A stretch of DNA of 32,185 nucleotides, taken from positions 1 to 32,185 of the forward strand of contig QBUL01000178.1 in the NCBI GenBank assembly GCA_013180605.1. The letters are read 5' to 3'. Shown here in pieces: positions 24,745-32,185 of this stretch. The notes beneath the pieces were generated by a model that saw only the letters and a list, made by a program, of their open reading frames with translations, was not told the origin of the DNA and ran no database searches. The translations under genes and the position numbers were made by a program. The stretch is from Candidatus Methanophagaceae archaeon GoMg1 (lineage in GTDB: Archaea; Halobacteriota; Syntropharchaeia; Alkanophagales; Methanospirareceae). Numbering within the stretch: the first letter of the stretch is position 1; every line of letters starts with the position of its first letter.

Positions 24745-24856
24745 TGATGAGCCGGATGTATTGGATACCGTTGCGCAAATTTTAGTTACAAACGGCTATA
24801 AAACGATCGAAGCAAAAGATGGGCAAGAGTGCCTGGACAGACTAATCTTGGATTAA
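24745..24856 (+). pseudogene. Receiver-domain gene fragment, copy 1
   Basis: Reads VDDEPDVLDTVAQILVTNG and onward to QECLDRL, nearly identical to residues 12-46 of the receiver at 30871-31284, then leaves the alignment and stops (LILD*). The start codon and phosphoacceptor region are absent. It marks the right edge of the degenerate duplication. Confidence 0.9.
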
Positions 24857-24860
24857 AGTC

Positions 24861-25061
24861 TCAAAAACTTGTCTGGTCTGGAAACTCTCTGAAGAGCTTT
24901 ATACCAAAGCTATAAGCTGTTGAGTGAAACGGGATAACTCTATGATTTTTATCTTCCTCCAACCATTGTTCGAGTGGCAAATAGTCATCTTCATTGAATA
25001 TCCTTGCACCTATAACTTTGGCATCGTGCTTTTTGGCTTCTCTTACAAGATTCTCGGTTTC
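24861..25061 (-). pseudogene. Orphan C-terminal coding fragment, unrecognised
   Basis: An open stretch of 66 codons without a start, ending in TGA at 24861. It reads NLVREAKKHDAKVIGARIF, then NEDDYLPLEQWLEED, then HRVIPFHSTAYSFGIKLF. The composition is protein-like (charged, well-formed helices), but I do not recognise a family. An in-frame stop lies just upstream (25062-25064), and the fragment abuts the decayed wecB end. Probably the tail of a gene lost by deletion. Confidence 0.5.
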
Positions 25062-25072
25062 TCAATATTAGC

Positions 25073-25835
25073 TTAATTGATTATACTTAGTATCTTCTCG
25101 CCTGCTCTACCGTCTCCGAATGGATTTTCCCAACTATTTGCTCCAGTTGATGACTTCAAAGCACCCTCTTCTATTTTTATTAGATCTGTTCCAACCAATG
25201 TGTTTGCACCAATTTCTACCGTCTCGGGTCTTTCTGTATTGTCACGAAGTGTCAGACAAGGCACGCCGAGTATGCAGGTTTCTTCTTGTACGCCCCCTGA
25301 ATCTGTAAGTACTATCTTTGCGTTAGATTCCATCTGTAAAAACTCTAGAAATCCCAAGGGACTAATTAGACTAGTACCTTCGGGAATGTCTAAGTTGAAG
25401 AGTTTAATCATCTTCTCAGTTCGAGGATGGATAGGACAAATAACTGGAAGATCGAAATTTTCGTATATTAATCCAAATCCCTTTAGGATTCCTGCCAACT
25501 TTTCCCGCTTGTCCGTATTTTCTTGCCGGTGAACTGTGGCTAAAAAGACCCCTTCAACAAGAACTATATTTGGCTTTTCCTTTATTAGAATTCTCTCGAT
25601 TCCTGCTAACATTTCTGCTGTTTGTTCCCCATGAGATGCTGAACCCACATCAAGATTATACGTTGCTCTTGGAAGTTCTAATTGTTGAAAGAACACCTTG
25701 TCCATCTCATACGAATAATGCTGACCAGTATGAAGAACGAAAAAATCTAAGTTGCACTGCTCCGCTGCCCTGATTATAAGCGACATCTTAATGATCTCAG
25801 GGCGAGTTCCTAAAATTATTTATGCATGTTTTCAT
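25073..25835 (-). pseudogene. wecB: UDP-N-acetylglucosamine 2-epimerase, frameshifted and internally deleted
   Basis: The ancestral start is ATG 25835 with gaggtga (25841-25847) upstream. One extra A after ATGAAAACATGCATA breaks the frame; removing it gives MKTCIIILGTRPEIIKMSL, the classic epimerase N-terminus. The remaining frame (Met at 25786) has HTGQHYSYEMD, HGEQTAEML, then PNIVLV joined directly to FLATVHRQEN. About 110 residues holding the QGDT and EAGLRS blocks and the PEE-NR motif are missing (junction near 25555). The C-terminal part is good: PIHPRTEKM, LTDSGGVQEE, LRDNTERPETVEIGAN. Family enzymes interconvert UDP-GlcNAc and UDP-ManNAc; this copy should be inactive. It lies immediately after the DUF2334 gene, in what was probably a glycan operon. 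Confidence 0.88.
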
Positions 25836-25845
25836 TCTCATCACC

Positions 25846-26772
25846 TCACGAATATTGTGGTATTGTTTCAATTTCTTCTGGTTTTACTGACAAGATGCAT
25901 TCTTCTGGTCCGACAAATTTGTATCCCTGTTTTTTTAGTCCCCCAATCAACATTCTTAAATAATCAGTACCAAGAAACGGATGGTAGAAGAAAGAGGCAA
26001 CTATGTCTTCATCATCACTGCTGCTAATATTCTCTGCTTTTGCCAAAATTTCAAAAACACTCTGAACGGGCTGCTCACCTTTAACATAATCAAGATTTGC
26101 GGGAACAACTATTTGTCCGAATTCGTTTTTTGTTAATTTTCTGTCGTATCCTTCATATATCTTTGAAAAATACCGGCTAACTACTCCTGCTACATCGTAA
26201 TTAGATGTGTAATGAGGCGTTTCCCATATTTCTGCTGAAAGATTACATCTTTTTAATTCTTCTAAGGCGAGTTCTATCTTTGAAGTTGCGTACTCAGTAT
26301 TATTAATTTCAAGAGGTGCATTTGAAGTCTCATCCCAGAATTCAAAATCAATTCCTGTTTCTCCATCGTATTGATGCGTGCATCCGTGAAGAACTATTGT
26401 TGCTCCAGAATTTTTTATTAGACGGACAAGCTCTGGTTTCTCATGAAGGTATATTGTTACATTCTTTTCCGGATTCTTGTAAATCGGAATTAAGGCAATT
26501 GAAAATGGTATGTTCTTGCTTTTAAGCAGTTCTATACAATCTTCAAGCGATGTTATATCTGATGCGGGATTAACGTCTTCTAATCTTACAAGTGCGTAGT
26601 GTCCATTCCAGGTAAAATCGCCCTGCTCGCCGCTCTCGTCTACAAGAATAGCGGGTATCTCCCCTGAAACGCCATTGCCAGAAGTCTCTTTAATTATACC
26701 CGGGTTGCACCAGAAAAATCCTGCCACAAGATACAGAATAAGACACAGAAAAATGACCCACTTCTTACGCAT
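25846..26772 (-). CDS. DUF2334 polysaccharide-deacetylase-like membrane-anchored protein
   Basis: 308 residues: N-terminal membrane anchor/signal (residues 4-22, KWVIFLCLILYLVAGFFWC), then a deacetylase-like barrel with RLEDVNP (63-69, D66), PFSIALIPIY (89-98), HGCTHQY (129-135, H129 and H133) and FEFWDE near 143. These are the family's metal and catalytic positions. It starts directly after the stop of the GT2 gene (TAAATG), so the pair is one operon. By analogy with synthase-deacetylase pairs such as PgaC/PgaB it may modify the polymer made by the GT2; that is inference. The stop overlaps the ribosome-binding site of the decayed wecB. Confidence 0.85.
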   Translation of the reverse strand: MRKKWVIFLCLILYLVAGFFWCNPGIIKETSGNGVSGEIPAILVDESGEQGDFTWNGHYALVRLEDVNPASDITSLEDCIELLKSKNIPFSIALIPIYKNPEKNVTIYLHEKPELVRLIKNSGATIVLHGCTHQYDGETGIDFEFWDETSNAPLEINNTEYATSKIELALEELKRCNLSAEIWETPHYTSNYDVAGVVSRYFSKIYEGYDRKLTKNEFGQIVVPANLDYVKGEQPVQSVFEILAKAENISSSDDEDIVASFFYHPFLGTDYLRMLIGGLKKQGYKFVGPEECILSVKPEEIETIPQYS

Positions 26773-27978
26773 TTATCTTCCACCTCCATCTCCAATATGC
26801 AGTGTTTTTGTCGTTTCCCAGGACTTAACGCTTATTGCTTTGAACATAACCAGATACCAGATAAATGTCCATAAGTAGAGCGGAAATACATAGAGAACAG
26901 TATTTTTAAGAGCTCTAAGCTTACCTTCTTCTTTTGCAGCTCCAATGAAGAATTGAATTACATAGGGAGTTGTTAAAATAGCCAGTGTTTTTAGTGTAAT
27001 TCCGTAATAGGTAATGAAAACTGTCTTGAATATGTGTATCTGGATAATATACAGTACACCAAGTGCAAGACTAGTCCAAAGCGCTATAACTACTGTCGGA
27101 GAAAGCAGATAAAGCAGGTCATGAGGTCGTTTTATTGTTTCTTGGAATCTACTAAAAAGGACATCAAAATGTCCTCTAAACCATCGTGTCCTTTGCTTAA
27201 ATGCTCCACTCCAAGTTAGCGGTTTTTCATCGTAAACTACGCAATCTCTGGCAAAGGCTATCCTGTAACCCCTTTTTGTCAACTCCATACAGATGTCCAA
27301 ATCGTCAACCAAAGAGTTTCCAAATCCGCCAATGGTTCTCATTATTTCTGTCTTTACAACCACACCTGTTCCACCAATTCCTGAATTCAGACCGAGTTTG
27401 TATCTTCCCTCGCAAAAAACCATGGCAAAAACGAGCATTTCATATCCCTGGATTTTTGTCCAAAGATTATCGTTAGGATTCTTAGCTACTATCTTTGACT
27501 GAACACAATCGTATCCTGAATCTATGTATTTAAGCACTCTTTCAAAGAACGTATCGTTTGTTGTCCCGTCTGCGTCAAAGTAAGATAACAACTCGCCGGT
27601 TGCTTCTTTCAATCCCCGATTTAAAGCAAGTCCTTTCCCGGATTCTCTCGTTTTACAGTCAATCACTTTAACTTTAATCCCTGAAACAGACTCAGCGACT
27701 TTTTTGGCTATTGGATAGGTATCGTCTGTACAATTATGACAAACTATTATCAGCTCTAATTTTTTATAGGTTTGTCTTGCAAAATTCCTAATACTCCGAC
27801 CAATCACCTTTTCTTCGTTATTCGCCGGAACAACTATACTAATAAGAGGATTGGAATCTCCTCTTTTAACTTTTGGGGTAGGGAATAGTGCGGCTACAAG
27901 AGTATAGAAGGGCCACATCACTGCATAAATCACTAGTAAACAAACAAGAGGAATAGAAATGAAACTGAGGTCAATCAT
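26773..27978 (-). CDS. Family 2 processive-type glycosyltransferase
   Basis: 401 residues with an N-terminal membrane helix (6-32), a GT-A domain, and 3-4 C-terminal helices (about 285-390). Motifs: VPANNEEKVIG (50-60), DAD (135-137), GGTGVVV (202-208), DDLD (225-228) and QRTRW (262-266), the D,D,D,QxxRW set of processive synthases (cellulose, chitin, poly-GlcNAc). The active site is cytoplasmic with the polymer likely exported. Followed without spacing by the DUF2334 gene and then wecB, so a surface glycan locus is the natural reading. The start at 27978 is preceded by aaaggaggataaaag. Confidence 0.92.
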   Translation of the reverse strand: MIDLSFISIPLVCLLVIYAVMWPFYTLVAALFPTPKVKRGDSNPLISIVVPANNEEKVIGRSIRNFARQTYKKLELIIVCHNCTDDTYPIAKKVAESVSGIKVKVIDCKTRESGKGLALNRGLKEATGELLSYFDADGTTNDTFFERVLKYIDSGYDCVQSKIVAKNPNDNLWTKIQGYEMLVFAMVFCEGRYKLGLNSGIGGTGVVVKTEIMRTIGGFGNSLVDDLDICMELTKRGYRIAFARDCVVYDEKPLTWSGAFKQRTRWFRGHFDVLFSRFQETIKRPHDLLYLLSPTVVIALWTSLALGVLYIIQIHIFKTVFITYYGITLKTLAILTTPYVIQFFIGAAKEEGKLRALKNTVLYVFPLYLWTFIWYLVMFKAISVKSWETTKTLHIGDGGGR

Positions 27979-28072
27979 TTTTATCTTTTATCCTCCTTTT
28001 TTTTATCGGTCACGATACTCATTTTTCCTCCCGTTTTTGCAATCTTCTGTGTATCTCTGACTCTCTCAGTAT

Positions 28073-28663
28073 TTAGTAGATAAAAATTGGAATGACCGGG
28101 CAGATAGTGCAACAGCAATCGTACATGGCAATTCTTACGGGACAATCGCATTTGTTTGCCATATCGATTAAATACCAGAAGCATTCACAATCTAAGCAAC
28201 TGATTACATAGAATCCCTGATCTAAGATGTATTCTTTGACGCATGGATCCCTGCTAATCATATCAACACAAAATGTTTCCCATTCTTCTTTGCTCTCTAT
28301 CCCCGTAAGATTGACTATTAAATCCTCGTACTCTGTCCAACTCTCTTCACTGTTAAGGTTTATCCTGATAATTGCATCGGACTCGTAATATACTATATAC
28401 TGACATAACCATATCGCACTCCCCGCCGGCAACAGTTCTATTTCCTCGCAACAAACATTCCCCGTGAAAATATTCACTATACTTGTGCCGTAGCAGCAAT
28501 CATTTCCAACGATACCACTTGCTACGACAACAGGGAACGCTGAAGTAAACACGGGCGTTGTTATCAAGGTTATTACAACTAAAGCAACACCGAATGTCCC
28601 TAATGCGATACCTAAATCTTTTGGCGACTGGATACTACCTCTCTTTTTCTCTTTTTTCCTCAT
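28073..28663 (-). CDS. Cysteine-rich membrane-anchored protein, unrecognised
   Basis: 196 residues. The N-terminus is basic (MRKKEKKRGS), followed by a hydrophobic segment (about 17-50, LGIALGTFGVALVVITLITT onward) and then an extracytoplasmic part with 16 cysteines, many paired: DCCYG, VCCEE, SCLDCECFW, KCDCP, YDCCCTIC. The order does not match ferredoxin, rubredoxin or c-type cytochrome motifs that I can see. It could form disulfide clusters or bind metal. ggaggtgatag lies 11-21 nt before the ATG, a strong translation signal. It lies between the glycan locus (95 nt after its stop) and the winged-helix gene, all on the minus strand. No function is assigned. Confidence 0.75.
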   Translation of the reverse strand: MRKKEKKRGSIQSPKDLGIALGTFGVALVVITLITTPVFTSAFPVVVASGIVGNDCCYGTSIVNIFTGNVCCEEIELLPAGSAIWLCQYIVYYESDAIIRINLNSEESWTEYEDLIVNLTGIESKEEWETFCVDMISRDPCVKEYILDQGFYVISCLDCECFWYLIDMANKCDCPVRIAMYDCCCTICPVIPIFIY

Positions 28664-28737
28664 TCTTTATCTATCACCTCCTCCATCTACTACCTCCCTG
28701 GGTAACCAATCCATTAACGTTGAATTGAATCCTGGGG

Positions 28738-29010
28738 TCATCGTAGCATCGCCTCCACACCCTTTAATCTCTTCACTAAATCTTCTCCGCTCTCTGTAAG
28801 TTTGTAGCTCGTTCCTTCAACTGGGTCATCAACTTTTTCTATAAAACCACGCTCCAGGAGATACCCAAAACGTCTTTGAAAGTTTCTCCAATCCAAATAC
28901 GCCTTTTGCATGATGCGTGTCTTTTTTGCCCTACTTCCCTCCTCAGATGTTACCTTCAATATATCCAAAATAATCTCCCATCCGCTTCTTGGATTCATTC
29001 CCTTTCTCAT
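28738..29010 (-). CDS. Winged-helix regulator (HTH_45/ArnR1-like), copy 2
   Basis: 90 residues; the body is almost the same as copy 1 (23839-24153). MRKGMNPRSGWEIILDILK begins the domain, and the wing and tail are FIEKVDDPVEGTSYKL and GVEAMLR. This copy keeps a good start: aaggaggataaaaaatg. It lacks the GSRTGSGA insertion of copy 1. It is divergent from the intact HTH-PAS-GAF-PAS gene across a 255-nt control region, and the cysteine-rich protein gene follows in the same direction with a GGTAACC word (28701-28707) between them. Likely a DNA-binding regulator of these genes. Confidence 0.87.
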   Translation of the reverse strand: MRKGMNPRSGWEIILDILKVTSEEGSRAKKTRIMQKAYLDWRNFQRRFGYLLERGFIEKVDDPVEGTSYKLTESGEDLVKRLKGVEAMLR

Positions 29011-29265
29011 TTTTTATCCTCCTTTTCCATCCGCTTGCCTTCCCGCATATTGTATCCCTTTATTGTTACTATACATGGTTACCATATATGGAGAACACCA
29101 TATAAGCTTTTCGGAAACTATGCATTTCCCTGTATTTTTGAATATGTACAAAAGTGGATATGTCGTGCTATAAGCCTCACAATCCCTTTCATCCGTTACC
29201 TAAAAGGGTAACCATAAACCGCAACCTTTATATACCCTCTCTACACATATTTTTATCCACAAAAA
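29011..29265. promoter_or_regulatory. Divergent control region, copy 2
   Basis: P1' (29071-29089; ATACATGG-TTA-CCATATAT, one mismatch) and P2' (29195-29212; GTTACC-TAAAAG-GGTAAC), 124 nt apart as in copy 1. The spacer bases of P2 changed while its arms stayed identical, suggesting selection on the arms. TATA box tttatata is at 29227-29234, before the ATG at 29266. Confidence 0.6.
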
Positions 29266-30765
29266 ATGGACTCAGAAGAGGAAGCGTTCGATAAAATAAT
29301 TAATGCTATACCGAGCATGGGTGAAACAGGCGCTACTATTGACGAACTTTCAAAAATAACCCATTTAGAAAGGCATACATTATCTAAATACTTGAGTCGC
29401 TTGCGCGCTGAAGGGCGTATCTCTTACAAACAAATAGGGAGAGCAAAGGTATGGTTTGTGAGCAAAGCCCCTCTGCAACATATCTTTAGATTGCGCGAAG
29501 AAGACCAGACATATACCGAGAAGATTTTCTCCCGCATATTGGCTGACATACCGGAAGGTGTTCTGGTTCTTGATTTTGATTACAATATCATGTTCATGAA
29601 CCGGTATTTGCTCGCTCTTTACGGAGACTGTGTCGGGCAGAAATATTATCCCGCTATCTTTGGCACAGGTATAGGCATGGGCATGGGCATGGGCATGGGT
29701 AAAAGTTTTGAAGCACATCAAAACCAAATAAGAGGTGTTATTGAAGGCAGCTTAGAAGAAATTGAGAGTCAGGTGGAAGATAAAGGAGGGAGAATACTGG
29801 AGATAAAAGCGAGGGAAGTGGAAAATCCCGACGGTTCCTTCTCCATTATCGCTATTATTCGTGATATTTCAGAAAAAGTTGGCAGAGAAGAGCGGATTAA
29901 AAATCTTTCTGAACTGCATAGACTTCTTGGAGAGTCGGTTAATCGTTCATATACAATTGATCAATTATGCTCAACCATTCTCGAAAATCTGCGCAATGTA
30001 ATTGGTTACGATATGGGAGATATATTGATTTACAATCCCGAAAACAACCTGCTTTCCAGTTTTGCTCAGATAGGCTATCCACACATGGAGGATCGGAGAA
30101 AAAGGAATACGGTTGATGAATGGGAAAGAGGTATTGCGAGAGCAGCGATCATCGGTAAAGAACCCCTTTTCTTTGTTAAGGGGGAGAAGAGAGAGGGTAT
30201 GAGGGATGAGCTTTCCTACTATAATTATGCCTCCGAGTTAGCCGCTGAATATAATCTTCAAGAGATATATGCGATTCCTCTACGGACAAAAGGGGAACCT
30301 CATGGCGCACTATTAATTCTTACCCGGCATGGAAGAGTTCTATCAGAAGAGGATAGAAGTTTACTTGGGGGCATATCAGAAGGGATTGCCAGCGGTATTG
30401 CAAAGATAAAAGTTGAGGAAGAGTTGAGAGTAAAGGCAAATGCGGTTGAAATATCTATTAATTCGGTTCTTATGGCCGACACGGAAGGTAAACTAACGTA
30501 TGTGAATCCTGCATTCTTGAAGATGTGGGGTTATGACAGGGAGAAGGAAGTTTTAGGACGATCTTGCACCGAGTTCTGGAAACAAATGGACGAAACCGGT
30601 GCTAAAGATATTCTAATTGCGGTGCAGGAGAAAGGGGATTGGGAGGGGGAGTTAATAGGAGTGAGAAAAGACGGTTCGGAATTCAAACTCCGATTATCTG
30701 CTTCCTTGATAATAGGTAAAAAGGGACCACTTCAATTTGTAGCTGCTGCTGCTGTTGCAGAATAA
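29266..30765 (+). CDS. HTH-PAS-GAF-PAS sensory regulator
   Basis: 499 residues without a kinase domain. Residues 5-72: winged helix-turn-helix (GATIDELSKITHLERHTLSK, RAEGRISYKQIGRAKVWFV). About 85-205: PAS (ILADIPEGVLVLDFDYNIMF, ending AIIRDISEKVGREERIK). About 215-385: GAF (LLGESVNRSYTIDQLCSTIL, AIPLRTKGEPHGALLIL). About 392-495: PAS (VLMADTEGKLTYVNPAFLKM). So ligand or redox sensing is joined directly to DNA binding in one protein. A Gly-Met run (about 137-144) comes from a GGCATG repeat. The TATA box is at 29227. A degenerate copy lies at 24371-24744. Two receiver genes follow; whether they work with it is unknown. Confidence 0.88.
   Translation: MDSEEEAFDKIINAIPSMGETGATIDELSKITHLERHTLSKYLSRLRAEGRISYKQIGRAKVWFVSKAPLQHIFRLREEDQTYTEKIFSRILADIPEGVLVLDFDYNIMFMNRYLLALYGDCVGQKYYPAIFGTGIGMGMGMGMGKSFEAHQNQIRGVIEGSLEEIESQVEDKGGRILEIKAREVENPDGSFSIIAIIRDISEKVGREERIKNLSELHRLLGESVNRSYTIDQLCSTILENLRNVIGYDMGDILIYNPENNLLSSFAQIGYPHMEDRRKRNTVDEWERGIARAAIIGKEPLFFVKGEKREGMRDELSYYNYASELAAEYNLQEIYAIPLRTKGEPHGALLILTRHGRVLSEEDRSLLGGISEGIASGIAKIKVEEELRVKANAVEISINSVLMADTEGKLTYVNPAFLKMWGYDREKEVLGRSCTEFWKQMDETGAKDILIAVQEKGDWEGELIGVRKDGSEFKLRLSASLIIGKKGPLQFVAAAAVAE
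29674..29697 (+). repeat. GGCATG hexanucleotide repeat (4 units)
   Basis: Four perfect tandem GGCATG units within the first PAS domain coding region, giving Gly-Met pairs. Changes in unit number keep the frame, so the effect would be linker length rather than on/off switching. Confidence 0.85.
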
Positions 30766-30870
30766 AAACAATCATCGCCCTTTTATATGCGCTATCAACA
30801 TATGTTTTTATATAGTGTGGAGTGCATAATAAAGGATAAAGGATAAAAAATTAAAAATTAAAAAGGAACA

Positions 30871-31284
30871 ATGACAAAGGTCGAAACTAAAACCGTGATG
30901 ATTGTTGATGATGAGCCGGATGTATTAGATACCGTTGCGCAAATTTTAGTTACAAACGGCTATAAAACGATTGAAGCAAAAGATGGGCAAGAGTGCCTGG
31001 ACCGACTAAGAGAAGAAATCCCTGATATTATTCTGCTGGACATAATGATGCCTGGATTGACAACCGAGGAAATATTAAGGGCGATAGAAAAGGACAATAG
31101 GTTGTCAGGAGTGAAAATTATATTCCTTACGGCAATTCATATGCCAGAGGCGGAGGAAGGGGGTTTGCTTGCTTCGAAACAAGTTGTTGATTTTATAGAA
31201 AAGCCGTTTACCATAAGAAGGATGATTGATGCGATTGAAAAAGCAATTTGTTGTTTTCAAATATTAAACGTTTCAAGAATATGA
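30871..31284 (+). CDS. Single-domain response regulator (receiver)
   Basis: 137 residues: acidic pocket VDDEPD (12-17), phosphoacceptor D57 in LLDIMMPG, FLTA near 85-88, and the conserved Lys in EKPF. The C-terminus (KAICCFQILNVSRI) departs from the usual helix and may be worn. There is no output domain. A possible TATA (ttttatatag) lies at 30806-30815, with an A-rich leader containing duplicated aaaggata; no clear Shine-Dalgarno. It lies 33 nt before a second receiver. No histidine kinase is in the window. A fragment of a duplicate is at 24745-24856. Confidence 0.9.
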   Translation: MTKVETKTVMIVDDEPDVLDTVAQILVTNGYKTIEAKDGQECLDRLREEIPDIILLDIMMPGLTTEEILRAIEKDNRLSGVKIIFLTAIHMPEAEEGGLLASKQVVDFIEKPFTIRRMIDAIEKAICCFQILNVSRI

Positions 31285-31317
31285 CCGAACCGAGAGAGTT
31301 ATTCCAATTAATATAAA

Positions 31318-31821
31318 ATGAAAATTCATAACGTTACGGAATCCGAAATCACATCTGAACCGGAGATAAGTTCGACTGAGTATACCATACTAGTGGTAGA
31401 TGACGAGCGAGGAATCCTCGAAGCGATAAAGAGAATCTTGAGAAGGGAGCCGCTTTTTAAGTATAAGGTGCTGACGGTTGATAGTGCGAAGGATGCGTTG
31501 AAAATAGTGGAGAGCGAAAAAGTGGATTTGATTTTATCAGACCAAAGGATGCCGAAGATGACAGGTGTAGAACTGTTCAATAAAGTGCGGGAAATATCAC
31601 CTCAGACCGTGAGAATGCTTATAACGGGCTATACCGATCTTAACGCAGCAATTGACGCTATCAATAAAGCGAAAATAGATTATTACATTGAAAAACCATG
31701 GGACGATACGGAACTGCTGAATATTATAACCTTAACTCCGCATCAATTGGGGAATATGTCCAACCCAAGTTTCTCCTCCAGATATCTTACCTTCTTTGGA
31801 ACCTCAGAGATCATGCTATGA
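31318..31821 (+). CDS. Receiver-domain protein, cut by a transposase insertion
   Basis: The receiver domain spans residues 21-135: VVDDERG (27-33), D75 in LILSDQRMP, LITGYTD near 101-107, and K126 in YYIEKPWDD. From about residue 138 the reading enters sequence belonging to the transposase on the opposite strand (TLTPHQLGNMSNPSFSSRYL and onward), so the natural continuation (linker or output domain) is lost. The ...TGYTDLNAAIDAIN...EKPW pattern is typical of receivers that head longer proteins (for example with an HD-GYP or kinase domain), which suggests a missing output part. Confidence 0.85.
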   Translation: MKIHNVTESEITSEPEISSTEYTILVVDDERGILEAIKRILRREPLFKYKVLTVDSAKDALKIVESEKVDLILSDQRMPKMTGVELFNKVREISPQTVRMLITGYTDLNAAIDAINKAKIDYYIEKPWDDTELLNIITLTPHQLGNMSNPSFSSRYLTFFGTSEIML

Positions 31822-32185
31822 TCTTTTAGATTGACATGATAGACCTTGCTGTATTTGAACAACAGATCAATCGGAGTGAACTTATGATTGAGTTCCGCCT
31901 TCTTCAAGATCTGCTCCAGCTTACAGTGGATATATAGAGAAAGAAACGCTATGAATACGTGTCCGAAGACACTCTCATCGTCCTGCAGGTAGAGCTTGTC
32001 CGCATTAAGCACCGTCTTGTAAGTGTCAAACATCTTCTCAACCACTTCTCGTTTCTTGTAAAGCAGATAAATTTCCAGCTTCTCGACATCCATATCTGAG
32101 ACAATAAGGATCTTCCCTGCCTTCTTCATCCCTATATTAAATTTTTCCTTCTCGATCTCGTGCTCGTCCAGTTTCCTGTACAGCG
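31743..32185 (-). CDS. Transposase (IS1634/IS4-type) C-terminal part, 5' end off the window
   Basis: Open on the minus strand from the right edge to a TGA at 31743 (about 147 codons). It begins LYRKLDEHEIEKEKFNIGMK, followed by GKILIVSD, then REVVEKMFDTYKTVLNADKL and VFGHVFIAFLSLYIHCKLEQ. This is the late part of a DDE transposase of the IS4/IS1634 group, with the VEKMF-type glutamate region visible. The Met at 32129 is internal. Its 3' end lies inside the reading frame of the second receiver, marking the insertion border at about 31730-31740. Confidence 0.85.
   Translation of the reverse strand, partial: LYRKLDEHEIEKEKFNIGMKKAGKILIVSDMDVEKLEIYLLYKKREVVEKMFDTYKTVLNADKLYLQDDESVFGHVFIAFLSLYIHCKLEQILKKAELNHKFTPIDLLFKYSKVYHVNLKDHSMISEVPKKVRYLEEKLGLDIFPN

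Noticed and set aside
27981-28184. 67-codon minus-strand ORF between the GT2 and the cysteine-rich gene
   Set aside because: It overlaps the 3' end of the better-supported cysteine-rich gene in another frame and has no family features.

Overview
The window is archaeal and looks like a member of the methanogen/anaerobic-methanotroph lineage, most likely ANME-1 (Ca. Methanophagales)-like. Reasons: an AtwA-type double ABC ATPase (methyl-CoM reductase activation component A2), an F420-site (FrhB-type) protein, a type 2 IPP isomerase, an e-MtaB-type tRNA methylthiotransferase, an archaeal tRNA-Glu, TATA-box promoters 25-40 nt upstream of starts, a bacterial-type GyrA, and PGF-CTERM-like surface proteins. 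The taxonomic label is inference; no marker in the window fixes it.

Layout. 1-1991 (minus): 5'-complete, 3'-truncated TIR-NB-ARC-TPR (NLR-like) protein running off the left edge. 2100-8641: housekeeping genes aroC, atwA, tRNA-Glu(CUC), an antisense DUF488 gene and gyrA, separated by repeat-rich spacers. 8766-12467: fni/idi2, mtaB and a zinc-finger rhomboid protease. 12612-16460 (minus): a three-gene operon NuoE-NuoF-(NuoG N-terminus fused to FrhB) that looks like a HydABC/NuoEFG-type NAD(H) module carrying an F420 site instead of a hydrogenase domain; this is the most interesting metabolic system here. 17345-19428: a truncated NifB-like radical SAM gene translationally coupled to adenine deaminase.

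From about 19440 rightward the window becomes accessory. It holds nested MITE-like repeats, a transposase remnant, and an operon of four exported beta-rich proteins (20150-23701), one with a PGF-CTERM tail and one with a PGF motif whose membrane anchor is gone. A winged-helix regulator lies upstream of it. A degenerate segmental duplication follows: winged-helix gene + divergent promoter region + PAS protein + receiver. It is intact at 28738-31284 and deletion-riddled at 23839-24856. Between the two copies lie a glycan locus (GT2 synthase, DUF2334 deacetylase-like protein, decayed wecB) and a cysteine-rich membrane protein. The right edge has two receiver proteins, the second cut by a transposase that runs off the window.

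Spacers carry at least six families of short inverted-repeat elements, called A-F here: A at 8647, 11476, 19542 and half-copy 17169; B at 3166, 5780 and 11243; C at 12475, 19440 and 23081; D at 16972; E at 3246 and 5799; F being A/T-rich palindromes. Two cases of one element sitting inside another are visible (A in C, E in B), and the reading frames of aroC and mtaB end inside element B.
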